Shown piece after piece: positions 35,299-45,116 of a DNA stretch of 64,000 nucleotides. Both the position numbers and the translations under genes were made by a program. A model generated the notes under the pieces. The model was not told where the DNA came from, searched no databases, and saw nothing but the letters and a program-made list of their open reading frames with translations. Position 1 is the first letter of the stretch. Every line of letters starts with the position of its first letter. Source of the DNA: Epilithonimonas lactis (lineage in GTDB: Bacteria > Bacteroidota > Bacteroidia > Flavobacteriales > Weeksellaceae); the NCBI RefSeq assembly GCF_900110605.1, contig NZ_FOFI01000007.1, positions 114,344 through 178,343 of the forward strand, in the 5' to 3' direction.

Positions 35299-37008
35299 AT
35301 GGAACATATCGATTATCAAACTGTAGCGCTCATTGGTGGTGGACCTGCCGCACTTCTTATTCTGAAAAATATGTGGGAGAGCAGATCTGAACCGCAGACA
35401 ATTTTAATTTTCGAAAAGAATGAAAGGTTGGGCGTTGGAATGCCATATGGAAGTTTAGGTGCTTGCAAAGAGCACGTCGCGAATGTTTCAGCTAATGAAT
35501 TGCCAAACTTCGAAGTCGGGTTTGAAGAATACCTGCGACAAAATCCTACCAAGGAATTCCCAGATTTTTCTGTGGATGGAAGTTGCAATGCGCTACAGGT
35601 CATTCCAAGGTTGCTTTTGGGTGATTATTTGGAATATCAATTCAAATGGTACATTAAGTCTTTAAAAACTAAAAACATCAAGGTCATTGCCAGAACCAAA
35701 AGTTTAGTTCGCGACATTACCAAAAAAGATGAAAGCGGTCACTTTAAAATCCTTGTCAATGAGGATCAAGAATTTATAGCCAGCAGGATCGTCCTTTGTA
35801 CAGGACACTATTGGCCTAAAAAGAATGAAGAATCAGTGAAAGGTTGGTACGATTCGCCCTATCCGCCTTCCAAATTCACCTCAGCGTCCAATCATCCGGT
35901 AGCGATCCGAGGCACTTCTCTTACGGCTGTGGATGCTATCAAAACGCACTCCAGACTCAATGGCCAATATGAAACATTAGCCAATGGCCAATTAAAATAT
36001 TCGTTGAACGAGGGCAGTGAAAATTTCCGAATCGATCTCTTTTCCACAGGTGGATTTTTGCCTGCTTTAAGATTCCATTCTGAAGATGATGCGTACTCAA
36101 CAGACTGGACGATGTCTCTGCAGGAGATCTATGATTATAAGAAGGAACATAATGGTTTTGTAGATCTAGATCACGTTTTTGAAATTAATTTTAAAAGTCA
36201 ACTTCAAAAGAAAGACCCAGATTTTTACAACAAAATCAAAGATCTAAAGATTGAGGATTTTGTTGAAGAAATGATGAGCATTAGAAAAGAACTGGATAGT
36301 TTTCAGCTTTTCAAGGCAGAATATACGGAAGCGGAAAAGTCTATCAGGCGGCATCAATCGATCAGTTGGAAAGAAGCCTTGACTGCTTTCAGTTTTGCGA
36401 TGAATTATCCGGCCAAACATTTTTCTGCTGAGGATATGCTTCGTTTGAGAAAAACACTTCTACCACTTATTTCCATTATCATTGCAGCACTTCCGCAATC
36501 TTCTTACAAGGAAATCATAGCGTTGTATGATGCGGGGATTATCGATTTGATCCAAGTTGATAAGCAAAGTTTTGTAGAGCCGCATCCTGAAACAGGTGGA
36601 ACCTACCATTATCAATCGGTAGAAAATGACAGGCAACAAAAGTATTATCAGCTTTATATTGACGCGGTCGGTCAACAGCCATTAGAAGTTGCTGATCTGC
36701 CTTTTGAGGGTTTGAGGTCAGACCAACTGATCAGTACAGCGTATCTTAACTTCAAAGATAAAGATCAGGCTATTGAATTGCTCCAAAATGATGACTCATC
36801 CATCGTGAAAGAGACTAATGGCAACTACTATCTGCAGGTTCATGGGTTGGAGATCAATGATCACTTTCAATCTCTGAATGTCTATGGGCAAACGGTTGAC
36901 AATATTTTCGTAATGGCTGTTCCATTTATTGGTGGACTAAATCCCGATTATTCAGGTCTGGATTTTTGTGATACGGCAGCCAAGAGAATTGTGAGTGCTC
37001 TTATTTAA
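35299..37008 (+). CDS. FAD/NAD(P)-binding protein (HI0933/NAD_binding_9-like)
   Basis: 569 residues. The N-terminal FAD fold is TVALIGGGPAALLILKNMWE, with an acidic end in IFEKNERLGVGMPYGSLGA. RIVLCTGHYWPK is the second dinucleotide-contact strand, and the C-terminus has VYGQTVDNIFVMAVPFIGGL followed by a GLDFCDTAAKR tail. The family is uncharacterised; the pattern resembles amino-acid hydroxylases without clear substrate clues. It is transcribed alone, behind a weaker copy of the shared palindrome, and ends at a bidirectional hairpin. Confidence 0.75.
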   Translation: MEHIDYQTVALIGGGPAALLILKNMWESRSEPQTILIFEKNERLGVGMPYGSLGACKEHVANVSANELPNFEVGFEEYLRQNPTKEFPDFSVDGSCNALQVIPRLLLGDYLEYQFKWYIKSLKTKNIKVIARTKSLVRDITKKDESGHFKILVNEDQEFIASRIVLCTGHYWPKKNEESVKGWYDSPYPPSKFTSASNHPVAIRGTSLTAVDAIKTHSRLNGQYETLANGQLKYSLNEGSENFRIDLFSTGGFLPALRFHSEDDAYSTDWTMSLQEIYDYKKEHNGFVDLDHVFEINFKSQLQKKDPDFYNKIKDLKIEDFVEEMMSIRKELDSFQLFKAEYTEAEKSIRRHQSISWKEALTAFSFAMNYPAKHFSAEDMLRLRKTLLPLISIIIAALPQSSYKEIIALYDAGIIDLIQVDKQSFVEPHPETGGTYHYQSVENDRQQKYYQLYIDAVGQQPLEVADLPFEGLRSDQLISTAYLNFKDKDQAIELLQNDDSSIVKETNGNYYLQVHGLEINDHFQSLNVYGQTVDNIFVMAVPFIGGLNPDYSGLDFCDTAAKRIVSALI

Positions 37009-37068
37009 GATTTAATGGGATTTTGATTGATTAGAACTAATAAACAATTAAAACTTTTTCAAATAAAA

Positions 37069-37095
37069 AAATCCTGCTGTTTAACGGCAGGATTT
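37069..37095. terminator. bidirectional terminator between convergent genes
   Basis: Arms AAATCCTGCTG and CGGCAGGATTT (one G-T pair) around TTTAA, with A and T runs at each side. Confidence 0.75.
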
Positions 37096-37106
37096 AGCTT
37101 TATATA

Positions 37107-39344
37107 TTACAAGAGTTTATCAAAGTGGATAGGAAGGTCATAAATCCTTTTTCCCGTCGCATGAAAAATAGCATTCGTGATAGCCGGTGGCATTCCTACT
37201 CCACCAATTTCTCCTACGCCTTTTACGCCGAGATCATTGACGAATTTGTCATTTTCCTCAACAAAGATTACTTGCAAATCGTGGATATCAGCGTGCACAG
37301 GAATGTGATATTCACCTAGATTGGCATTCATATATCTTCCTAAATTATGGTCCAAGATGGTTTCCTCGTGCAGAGCCTTACTGATTCCCCAGATCATGCC
37401 TCCAAGAATTTGGCTTTCCGCAGTTTTTGGATTGATGATCTTTCCAGCGGCAACTGCAGTTACAGCACGCGTCAATTCTATAGTTCCGAGTTCCTCATCT
37501 ACTTCCACCTCCACAAAAACGGCGCTGTGAACAGCTCTTGCTTTTTTCCCATACGTCAAAGGATTTGGCATTGCGGAATTTGTCGTGCGGATATCTTTTC
37601 CATCATTTGCTTTGACAATCTCTTTAATATCTAATTTTTTATCTGACTGACCTTTAAGAATGATAAAACCATTTTTAAATTCCACTTCATTGAATTTGAC
37701 ATCTTTCAAAAATGAATTATCTAAATCTTTAGCTTTTTTGAATAATTTTTTATTCAATGCCTGGCAAGCATTTTGAACCGCTGGACCGACCGTTGCAGTG
37801 GTGAAAGATCCACCTTGTATTGGTGCGAATGGCATTTTGCTATCAGCATAAGAAAATGTAATATCTTCAATCGGAAGACCCAACTCATCTGCTGCAATCT
37901 GCGTCATGATGGTCAAAGTTCCAGTTCCGATATCTGTGACCGCGCTTTTGATCTCTACTTTGCCATCGGCTGTCATGATTGCTTCTGCCCTACCAAAGAT
38001 CCTGTTGGCATCCCAAATTCCCGTGGCCATTCCGTAGCCAACCAATTTGTTTCCGCGCTTCATACTTCTTGGTTCGGGATTTCGCTGACTCCAGCCAAAT
38101 TTTTCAGCACCTTGCAGATAGCAGTTTCTAAGTTCCTTGCTGGAGTATTCCTTATCACTACTTTTATCGATCTCTGAATAATTGATCAATCTCAATTCTA
38201 CTGGGTCGATATTTAATTTGTAGGCAATTTCGTCCATTGTCACTTCGATAGCGTGCATTCCGGTGCTTCCGCCTGGCGCTCTCATGTCCAGCGGACTGTA
38301 AACATCCAGCGGCACAATCTCGTGTTCCAATAAAGTGTTTTCTGCGGGATAAAGCATGTTTGCCCAGTTGACAACGATCTCTACATAATCTTCAAATCGT
38401 GAGGTTTCACCTGTTGCTTTGTGATAAATGGCATTGACCTTTCCATTCTTATCAGCTCCGAATTTTGTATGCTGCAAAGTTGGTGGTCTATGGCCGATCA
38501 TGTACATCTGCGCCCGATCCAAGGTCACGCGGACATTTCGCTTTAAAGCTAAAGATGCCATCACAGCCATGAAAAGTTGGTGCTGTGGCCGAAGACCTGA
38601 ACCAAAACCGCCGCCGACAAATGGTGCGATCACCTGAACGTTTTTCATTTTCAAGCCGAAAACATTCGCCACGTACATTTGGGAATTGATCGTTCCTTGC
38701 GTTTTGTCGTATATTTTTAATTTATCTTTTCCTTCGTAGATCACGGTCGAGGCGTACATTTCCATAGGATTGTGATGCTCCGTGCCGTGAGAAAATTCAC
38801 TGTCAATTTTAACGAAAGAGTTTTCATATTCCTTTTCAAAGTCACCAGTTGGTTTTGGTGGCGGTGGTTTTAGCATTGATGCCAGACCTTTTTTCGGGTC
38901 ACGTGATTGATCTAAGTTCGATTTCAAATCGGTTTCAAACGTTTCTTCTTCGTAAACTATATTGATCTTTTTCGCTGCATAACGGGCCATTTCAAATGTT
39001 TCAGCAACAACTAAAGCGATTGGTTGTCCATTGTACTTGATCTCATTGTCTTTCATTGGTTTGAAAACAGTTCCAGGTGGCGCATCCATGTCAGCATATT
39101 GGAAATCAAACCACGCTGTAGAAGGTCTGTTATCGTGCGTGAAAACCTCGATGATACCTTCCATTTTTTTAACTTCCGATGTATCGATTGATTTTATTTT
39201 ACCTTTCGTAATAGTACTATTCACCACATAGCCATAGAGTAGATCTTCTGCTTCGTATTCTCCTGCATATTTTGCACTTCCTGTGACTTTGAGGTGACCT
39301 TCCAAGCGACTAACAGGTTTTCCAATTGACGGTGTATTTTCCAT
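37107..39344 (-). CDS. aldehyde oxidoreductase, molybdenum-binding large subunit (complex B)
   Basis: 745 residues from ATG 39344 (MENTPSIGKPVSRLEG); a TTG five codons upstream is rejected. Xanthine-dehydrogenase family, PaoC/YagR-like (about 730 residues). Seen: the aldehyde-oxidase a/b-hammerhead start, FVGGGFGSGLRPQHQLFMAV, the Mo-cofactor loop APGGSTGMHAIEV, the GGSFTTATVGPAV segment, and the catalytic Glu in GVKGVGEIGGVGMPPA. It oxidises aldehydes with water. It forms a three-gene unit with the FAD and 2Fe-2S subunits upstream. No Tat signal is present on any of the three, so this complex should be cytoplasmic. Confidence 0.92.
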   Translation of the reverse strand: MENTPSIGKPVSRLEGHLKVTGSAKYAGEYEAEDLLYGYVVNSTITKGKIKSIDTSEVKKMEGIIEVFTHDNRPSTAWFDFQYADMDAPPGTVFKPMKDNEIKYNGQPIALVVAETFEMARYAAKKINIVYEEETFETDLKSNLDQSRDPKKGLASMLKPPPPKPTGDFEKEYENSFVKIDSEFSHGTEHHNPMEMYASTVIYEGKDKLKIYDKTQGTINSQMYVANVFGLKMKNVQVIAPFVGGGFGSGLRPQHQLFMAVMASLALKRNVRVTLDRAQMYMIGHRPPTLQHTKFGADKNGKVNAIYHKATGETSRFEDYVEIVVNWANMLYPAENTLLEHEIVPLDVYSPLDMRAPGGSTGMHAIEVTMDEIAYKLNIDPVELRLINYSEIDKSSDKEYSSKELRNCYLQGAEKFGWSQRNPEPRSMKRGNKLVGYGMATGIWDANRIFGRAEAIMTADGKVEIKSAVTDIGTGTLTIMTQIAADELGLPIEDITFSYADSKMPFAPIQGGSFTTATVGPAVQNACQALNKKLFKKAKDLDNSFLKDVKFNEVEFKNGFIILKGQSDKKLDIKEIVKANDGKDIRTTNSAMPNPLTYGKKARAVHSAVFVEVEVDEELGTIELTRAVTAVAAGKIINPKTAESQILGGMIWGISKALHEETILDHNLGRYMNANLGEYHIPVHADIHDLQVIFVEENDKFVNDLGVKGVGEIGGVGMPPAITNAIFHATGKRIYDLPIHFDKLL

Positions 39345-39372
39345 GGATTTGATTTTCAATTAATAATAAAAT

Positions 39373-40392
39373 TTATAAAGAAGGTTTTGCGCCCGGACGT
39401 TGAGAAGTTGGGTCAAGTGCCATCATACAATTTCTGACGATTGCTTTTTTAGCCAGATCAATTTTGAAATTGTTATCTTTAAAGCCTTGCGCTCCTTTCA
39501 AAATGATTTCAGCGGCCTGAGCAAAGTTATCAGCGTTTGGTGTTTTTTCAATTAAAAAATCTTCTGCTTCCTTAACGCGCCACGGTTTGTGGGAAACACC
39601 GCCAAGTGCAATTCTGGCTTCTTTAATTTTTCCTTTTTCAAGTTCCAGGCCTGTTGCCACCGACACCAGCGCAAATGAATAGGAACTTCTGTCTCTTAAT
39701 TTTAAATAAGAATAATTTTCGGAGAATCCTTTTTCTGGCAATTCAATTCCGGTAATGATCTCACCAAGTTTCAAATTATTATCAATTTGCGGTGTGTCGC
39801 CTGGAAGTCTGTGAAAATCTGAAAATTCAACGGTTCTATTTCCATCTGGACCGGAGATACGGACGACTGCATCCAATGCTGCAAGTGCTACACACATATC
39901 TGAAGGAAAAACAGCGATGCAATTTTCACTATGACCTAAAATCGCATGAATCCGATTATAACCATTAATTGCAGAACAACCAGAACCTGGCTCACGTTTG
40001 TTGCATGGTGTATGAATGTCATAGAAATAATAGCATCTTGTTCTTTGCAAAAGATTGCCGCCGTTGGTTGCCATATTCCTAATTTGGGCAGATGCTCCAG
40101 CCAAAATAGCTTTCGACAGTAATGGATATCTTTCTTCGATCATTGGATGATAAGCTGTATCTGCATTGGTCATCAATGCGCCCAGACGAACGCCTCCATT
40201 TGGAAGTTCGAGAAGCTCATTTATATCAGAAATTTTGTTGATGTCAACCAATGTTTCGGCTTCAGTAACGAAGTATTTCATCAGATCGATAAGATTTGTT
40301 CCACCTGCAATGATTTTGTTTTCCGCATTTTCATTAATGATAGAAATTGCATGATTGACATCTGTGGCTTTTTGATAGGAAAAATTATTCAT
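39373..40392 (-). CDS. aldehyde oxidoreductase, FAD-binding subunit (complex B)
   Basis: 339 residues, PaoB/YagS-like. The FAD site is AGGTNLIDLMKYFVTEAETL near the N-terminus, with IRNMATNGGNLLQRTRCYYF. A Cys-rich insert (RCYYFYDIHTPCNKREPGSG then CSAINGYNR) matches the place of the extra [4Fe-4S] cluster of E. coli PaoB. The start codon overlaps the 2Fe-2S gene by eight bases, showing coupled translation. It passes electrons from Mo to FAD. Confidence 0.9.
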   Translation of the reverse strand: MNNFSYQKATDVNHAISIINENAENKIIAGGTNLIDLMKYFVTEAETLVDINKISDINELLELPNGGVRLGALMTNADTAYHPMIEERYPLLSKAILAGASAQIRNMATNGGNLLQRTRCYYFYDIHTPCNKREPGSGCSAINGYNRIHAILGHSENCIAVFPSDMCVALAALDAVVRISGPDGNRTVEFSDFHRLPGDTPQIDNNLKLGEIITGIELPEKGFSENYSYLKLRDRSSYSFALVSVATGLELEKGKIKEARIALGGVSHKPWRVKEAEDFLIEKTPNADNFAQAAEIILKGAQGFKDNNFKIDLAKKAIVRNCMMALDPTSQRPGAKPSL

Positions 40393-40870
40393 GAGATATA
40401 CCTTGTTTCACGGCCATCACCGCATTAATAATTCCTCTATTCGCACCGCATCGGCAAAGATTTCCGCTCATCATATCCTGAACTTCTTCACGCGTTTCTG
40501 CTTTATTTTCATTGATTAAACCTATCGCACTGCAGATTTGCCCTGGTGTGCAGTAACCGCATTGGAATGCATCATGCTCAATAAAAGCCTTTTGAATCGG
40601 ATGAAGTTCTCCATCAGCAGCAATTCCCTCAATCGTAGTGATCTGGGTATCTTCCTGCATCACGGCTAGCGTAAGACAGCTTAATTTTCGTTTTCCATCT
40701 ATCAGGACGGTGCAGGCGCCGCATTGCCCGTGGTCACAACCTTTTTTGGTTCCCGTGAGATGTATCCTGTCACGGAGTGCATCCAGAAGTGAGACCCAGG
40801 GTAATATTTCCAAATGATGGTCTTCACCATTCACTTTAAGTGTAACTGACTGTTTTCCGTGATTTCCCAT
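40385..40870 (-). CDS. aldehyde oxidoreductase, 2Fe-2S subunit (complex B, no Tat signal)
   Basis: 161 residues. The N-terminal ferredoxin-type cluster is in GCDHGQCGACTVLIDGKRK with LSCLTLAV; the C-terminal cluster is in FQCGYCTPGQICSA and GNLCRCGANRGIINAV. Length and order match PaoA, but there is no twin-arginine leader, unlike the paralogue at 44247. The promoter must lie in about 60 bases that also hold a terminator from the upstream unit. Confidence 0.93.
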   Translation of the reverse strand: MGNHGKQSVTLKVNGEDHHLEILPWVSLLDALRDRIHLTGTKKGCDHGQCGACTVLIDGKRKLSCLTLAVMQEDTQITTIEGIAADGELHPIQKAFIEHDAFQCGYCTPGQICSAIGLINENKAETREEVQDMMSGNLCRCGANRGIINAVMAVKQGISHE

Positions 40871-40902
40871 ACGATATAATTTGGTATAGCGAACGTATTA
40901 CA

Positions 40903-40933
40903 AAAAAAGAACCGTTATGCGAACATAACGGTT
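40903..40933 (-). terminator. terminator between the two aldehyde oxidoreductase operons
   Basis: On the minus strand, AACCGTTATG and CATAACGGTT pair around a TTCG tetraloop and run into CTTTTTTT. It separates complex A (41014-44840) from complex B (37107-40870). Confidence 0.85.
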
Positions 40934-41013
40934 AATTGGAATCATTATCAATTGTAGCAATTTTGAAAATTTGCTTTTAGTTGATAGATTTTCTTTTAAT
41001 TATCAATTCATAA

Positions 41014-43242
41014 TTATTGTTTTGATAATGCCATCAATATTTTGTCTGGTGTGATCGGCAAGTCTCTCATTCGCAAACCGATGGCGTTGTAGATCGCATT
41101 TGCAATGGCTGGAGCCGTTCCGATAATTCCCACTTCTCCCAAACCTTTCGCGCCTGATGGATTGATATTTGGATCAGGCTTGTTTATGAAATCGACTTCG
41201 ATGATCGGCGCATCTGCATTCACGGCAAAGTGATATCCAGCAAGGTCGTTGGCAATCAATGATCCTAGTTTGGCATCGATTTGATTTTCTTCCATCAAGG
41301 CCATTCCAATTCCGCCCACTGCTGCTCCGGACATTTGATTGGCTGCCGCCTGAGAATTGATGATCTTGCCACCATCACCTACTACCGCCAACTTATCTAC
41401 TTTAACTTTTCCTGTTCTCTTATTAACGCGAACTTTGCAGAAATGTGCTGAGGACGAACAGAATGCAAATTTCTTTTGCTCATCACCTGGTTTGGATGAC
41501 ACCTCAACTCTCACCTCATCAAGACTATTCTTTTCAAACAATTCGTTGTATGAAACAGAAACGGTAGCATTGTTTTTTAAGGCAATTTTTGATTCGGTCA
41601 GGATAATTTGATCTGCAGGAATACTTTTAAAACCAGGATCAATAGCCGAAGCGTATTCAGCTAATTTTAACTTTAATTGATTGCTCACTTCGAACACAGC
41701 ACCACTCACGGATGATAATCCCGTACTTCCACCCTGACTTGGCGCCGGCGGAAGGGCTGAGTTTCCAAGTTCAATGCTGATCTTGTCTTTTGAGATTCCT
41801 GTGATCTCGTGCGCGATATTCTGCATTCCGGTTCCAGTTCCGGTTCCGATATCGGTCATCGCTGTCTGAACTTTCATACTGCCATCTTTATGGAAAATAA
41901 TTGCTGCCTTTGCTTCACGTCGTCCAGCGTTCCACATCCCAACAGCCATTCCGTAGCCAATGTACCAATCGCCTTCAATGGTACTTGCCGGTTTAGGTTT
42001 TCTGGCGTCCCATCCTATCATTTTAGCACCTCTTTTGAGGCCTTCATCTAGGAAATGAGTGGACCAAGGCAAGCCAGAATCTGGATGTTTTTGTAAGGAG
42101 ATATTTTTTAATCTTAATTCTACCGGATCCATCTTCAATTTATAACTTAACTCATCCACGGCAGATTCCAATGCAAAAACGCCGGTACAATCGCCTGGTC
42201 CTCGCATCCAGGTTGGTGTACTTAGATTCAAAGGGACAATGGCGGCTTCCGTTTTCAAATTGGGAAGTTTATAGATCAATCTGGTAACTCGGGTGATGCC
42301 GTCATTAAAATTTTCATACAGCGAAGTGCCGTTCTTTGCCTGATGAAGTACGCCCAAAAGATTGCCTTCTTTGTCTGAGCCTATCTTCAGTCGTTGCCAA
42401 GAAGCTGGTCTGTATCCTGTACCTGCGAACATTTGAGGTCTTGTCAACATCAATTTGACTGGTCGGTTCACTTGTTTCGCAGCCATTATTGAGGCTAGAA
42501 CGTGTGGCCAAACGCGCAATCCGGAGCCAAAGCCACCACCTACAAACTCGCTGAAAACTTCTATATTTTTTTCTGGAAGGCCGAACAGTTTACCGATTAT
42601 TTTCTGAACATTGTTCACACCTTGGTTCTTGTCGTACAGCCTTAAAGTGTCATTTCCTGTCCAATGGGCAATCGTGGCGTGCATTTCCATCGGATTGTGA
42701 ATGTCAGCTTTGATATTGTACTGTTCATCGATAATGAATGGTAAATTCTGCCACGCATCCTCACTTCCTCTCTCTTTTCCTTCCGGTTTCAAAGGAATTG
42801 ATTCTTTCGCAGATTCAAATTCGATAATGAAACTGTCCTTCTGATATTCTGCTTCTACCAACGATGCTGCAAATGTGGCATCTTCCAAGGTTTCCGCAAT
42901 GACCATCGCGATCGGCTGACCTTTGAAGAAGATCTTATCTGTATGGAAAACAGGCAAACCGAATTTTGACTCTTTGATCTTATCTTCAGTTGCCATCCCA
43001 GGAACCATAGGTTTGTGTAGATGTGTGATTATATCAATCACGCCTTCTACCTCTTTGGCTTTATCAACCAAAATTGATTTGATCTTGCCAGATGGAACCG
43101 TACTGTTGACCAAAACGGAATAGCAAACATTCTTCACCTGATATTCTGCGGCAAATTTTCCATTACCGGTTACTTTTTCTACGCCTTCTACCCGACCTTC
43201 AGGTTTCTTAAATTTATTTGTAATGATATCAATAAATCCCAT
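41014..43242 (-). CDS. aldehyde oxidoreductase, molybdenum-binding large subunit (complex A)
   Basis: 742 residues, paralogue of the 37107 gene. Seen: KKPEGRVEGVEKVTGNGKFA at the N-terminus, GGGFGSGLRVWPHVLASIMA, PTWMRGPGDCTGVFALES for the Mo-cofactor loop, GGSTGLSSVSGAVFEVS, and the catalytic Glu in KGLGEVGIIGTAPAI. The 2Fe-2S partner has a Tat signal, so the folded complex should be carried to the periplasm. Genes run 2Fe-2S, FAD, Mo subunit, as in paoABC. Confidence 0.92.
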   Translation of the reverse strand: MGFIDIITNKFKKPEGRVEGVEKVTGNGKFAAEYQVKNVCYSVLVNSTVPSGKIKSILVDKAKEVEGVIDIITHLHKPMVPGMATEDKIKESKFGLPVFHTDKIFFKGQPIAMVIAETLEDATFAASLVEAEYQKDSFIIEFESAKESIPLKPEGKERGSEDAWQNLPFIIDEQYNIKADIHNPMEMHATIAHWTGNDTLRLYDKNQGVNNVQKIIGKLFGLPEKNIEVFSEFVGGGFGSGLRVWPHVLASIMAAKQVNRPVKLMLTRPQMFAGTGYRPASWQRLKIGSDKEGNLLGVLHQAKNGTSLYENFNDGITRVTRLIYKLPNLKTEAAIVPLNLSTPTWMRGPGDCTGVFALESAVDELSYKLKMDPVELRLKNISLQKHPDSGLPWSTHFLDEGLKRGAKMIGWDARKPKPASTIEGDWYIGYGMAVGMWNAGRREAKAAIIFHKDGSMKVQTAMTDIGTGTGTGMQNIAHEITGISKDKISIELGNSALPPAPSQGGSTGLSSVSGAVFEVSNQLKLKLAEYASAIDPGFKSIPADQIILTESKIALKNNATVSVSYNELFEKNSLDEVRVEVSSKPGDEQKKFAFCSSSAHFCKVRVNKRTGKVKVDKLAVVGDGGKIINSQAAANQMSGAAVGGIGMALMEENQIDAKLGSLIANDLAGYHFAVNADAPIIEVDFINKPDPNINPSGAKGLGEVGIIGTAPAIANAIYNAIGLRMRDLPITPDKILMALSKQ

Positions 43243-43272
43243 AATTTCTTAATTTTTAATATAATATAAAAC

Positions 43273-44250
43273 TTATTGATTCAAACAATCTTTTAGAGCT
43301 GTGACAATCGCCCCTTGAAGCATTGGTATTTTGTAGGCGTTTTCTGACAGCGGCTTTAAATCCTTTGTGGCCAGTTTTGCAGCTTCTAAAAAATTATCTT
43401 CCGTTGCACGTTTACCTTTCAGGAATTCCTCCGCAGCGTACCAGCGCCACGGCTTGTGTGCAACTCCTCCAGAAGCCAGACGAATATCATTGATCCTCTT
43501 TCCATCCAGATCCAATGCTGCAGCCACGGAAACCAAAGCAAACGCGTATGAAGAACGATCCCTAACTTTCAGATAACTGAAATTTTTATTGAATTTATTT
43601 TCTGCAACCTCTATTTTTGTGATGATCGCATTCGCAGGTAGATTATTGTCCAGCCAAGGCGTGGAATCGGGCAATTTGTGAAAGTCTTTGAAAGGAATTG
43701 TGATCTCTTTTTGCTCGGCCGTAACTGCCGTAACAGTAGCATCCAAAGCAGTTAAAGAAATACAAAAATCAGATGGATGGACAGCGACGCACTGGTCATT
43801 ATAGCCTGCAATGGCACTCATTCGGTTTCCGCCCTCTATGGCACTGCAACCGGTGTTTGGTGTTCTCTTGTTGCAAGGTGTTGTGATATCATAAAAGTAA
43901 GGACATCTTGTGCGCTGCAGCAGGTTTCCCGCAGAACTTGCCATATTTCTGATCTGAGGAGAAGCGCCGGCCAAAATAGATTTGGAGATCAGAGGAAACT
44001 TATTGATGATGGTTTTGTCTGTTGCCACCTTATTATTGCTGGCCATTGCGCCGATGGTGACCACAGTATTTTTATTCTCGACAGTGTTGGAAATTGCTGT
44101 CGTGACATCAATCAATGTTTCGGGCTGGGCAATATTTTTCTTCATCAGATCCACCAGGTTTGTTCCACCAGCGATGTAGTTGCTTTTTGCCGATTTCAGC
44201 GCGAGTGCCTCAGGAGCTGAATTTACTTTTTCAAAATTAAATGGTCTCAT
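43273..44250 (-). CDS. aldehyde oxidoreductase, FAD-binding subunit (complex A)
   Basis: 325 residues from ATG 44250 (MRPFNFEKVNSAPEA), which overlaps the upstream TGA as ATGA; the longer frame upstream is rejected. FAD motif AGGTNLVDLMKKNIAQPETL, then IRNMASSAGNLLQRTRCPYF and the Cys-rich insert TTPCNKRTPNTGCSAIEGGN, expected to hold the extra [4Fe-4S] cluster as in PaoB. It sits between the 2Fe-2S and Mo subunits, 30 bases before the latter. Confidence 0.9.
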   Translation of the reverse strand: MRPFNFEKVNSAPEALALKSAKSNYIAGGTNLVDLMKKNIAQPETLIDVTTAISNTVENKNTVVTIGAMASNNKVATDKTIINKFPLISKSILAGASPQIRNMASSAGNLLQRTRCPYFYDITTPCNKRTPNTGCSAIEGGNRMSAIAGYNDQCVAVHPSDFCISLTALDATVTAVTAEQKEITIPFKDFHKLPDSTPWLDNNLPANAIITKIEVAENKFNKNFSYLKVRDRSSYAFALVSVAAALDLDGKRINDIRLASGGVAHKPWRWYAAEEFLKGKRATEDNFLEAAKLATKDLKPLSENAYKIPMLQGAIVTALKDCLNQ

Positions 44251-44840
44251 TGTGCTGCTACTTTTTGGATGGATTGTACAATACCGTTGTATGCGCCACA
44301 TCTGCAAAGATTGCCGCTCATATATTCTTTGATCTCTTCTACCGAACCTGTGTGACCTTCATTGACGCAGGCGACCGCGGACATGATCTGTCCAGGAGTA
44401 CAATAGCCACATTGAAAACCATCACATTCAACGAAGGCTTTCTGCATCGGATGAAGTTCTTTGCCATTGGCCAAGCCTTCGATAGTTGTAATTTCTTTTC
44501 CCTGAGCCATCGAAGCAAGTGTGAGGCAACTTAGCGCTCTTTCACCATTGATGTGAACGGTGCAAGCGCCACATTGTCCGTGGTCACAGCCTTTCTTTGA
44601 TCCTGTGAGATTGAGTTGTTCACGGACAAGATCTAGTAATGTTGTGCGCGTATCAACGTATAAGGTGTGGCTGGTTTTATTTATATTCAATGTCAGTCTC
44701 GATACATTTTTCTTTGGGATAAGATATTGTTTGACATCCTGGTAGAATGCTTTCACAGATGTTGGGACTGCGGCAAATGCTGCCAACAATCCTGAAATCT
44801 TGAGGAAACTCCTCCTGCTGTATTGTTCTTTATGTGCCAT
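44247..44840 (-). CDS. aldehyde oxidoreductase, 2Fe-2S subunit with Tat signal (complex A)
   Basis: 197 residues. The twin-arginine leader EQYSRRSFLKISGLLAAFAA begins at residue 5; cleavage is likely near VKAFY. The two cluster sites follow: GCDHGQCGACTVHINGERA with LSCLTLAS, and FQCGYCTPGQIMSAVAC with GNLCRCGAYNG. This subunit probably carries the complex to the periplasm, as PaoA does in E. coli. It overlaps the FAD gene by four bases. Confidence 0.93.
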   Translation of the reverse strand: MAHKEQYSRRSFLKISGLLAAFAAVPTSVKAFYQDVKQYLIPKKNVSRLTLNINKTSHTLYVDTRTTLLDLVREQLNLTGSKKGCDHGQCGACTVHINGERALSCLTLASMAQGKEITTIEGLANGKELHPMQKAFVECDGFQCGYCTPGQIMSAVACVNEGHTGSVEEIKEYMSGNLCRCGAYNGIVQSIQKVAAQ

Positions 44841-45024
44841 ACTTCGTTGTAACTAATTAAATTCTCTACCAATCTTTTGCATCAAACTTTAAGCCTTGAA
44901 GTTAATTTTGATGATTCTTACAAATATCTAGTAATTAAATTCTAACAAGCTTATACAGATCACTGTTTCGCCTACCATTATTACTGATTTTTAAAACTTA
45001 GACCTATAAAATGTATTATTTATG

Positions 45025-45032
45025 TAAATTTG
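45025..45032 (+). promoter_or_regulatory. -7 box of the xdhC/Moco operon
   Basis: TAAATTTG, an exact TAnnTTTG match, 85 bases upstream of the xdhC ATG. I see no good -33 TTG. The long leader (about 75 bases) has no strong hairpin. Confidence 0.5.
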
Positions 45033-45116
45033 AATAGAAAGAAATAAATTTAGGCATATTTTTCCATAGAACATTTCTAAATTAGGTTTGAAAGTAATTA
45101 ACATCAATGTCCAATA

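Noticed and set aside
44241..44534. Plus-strand frame over the 2Fe-2S subunit
   Set aside because: Shadow of the conserved Tat/2Fe-2S gene on the other strand.
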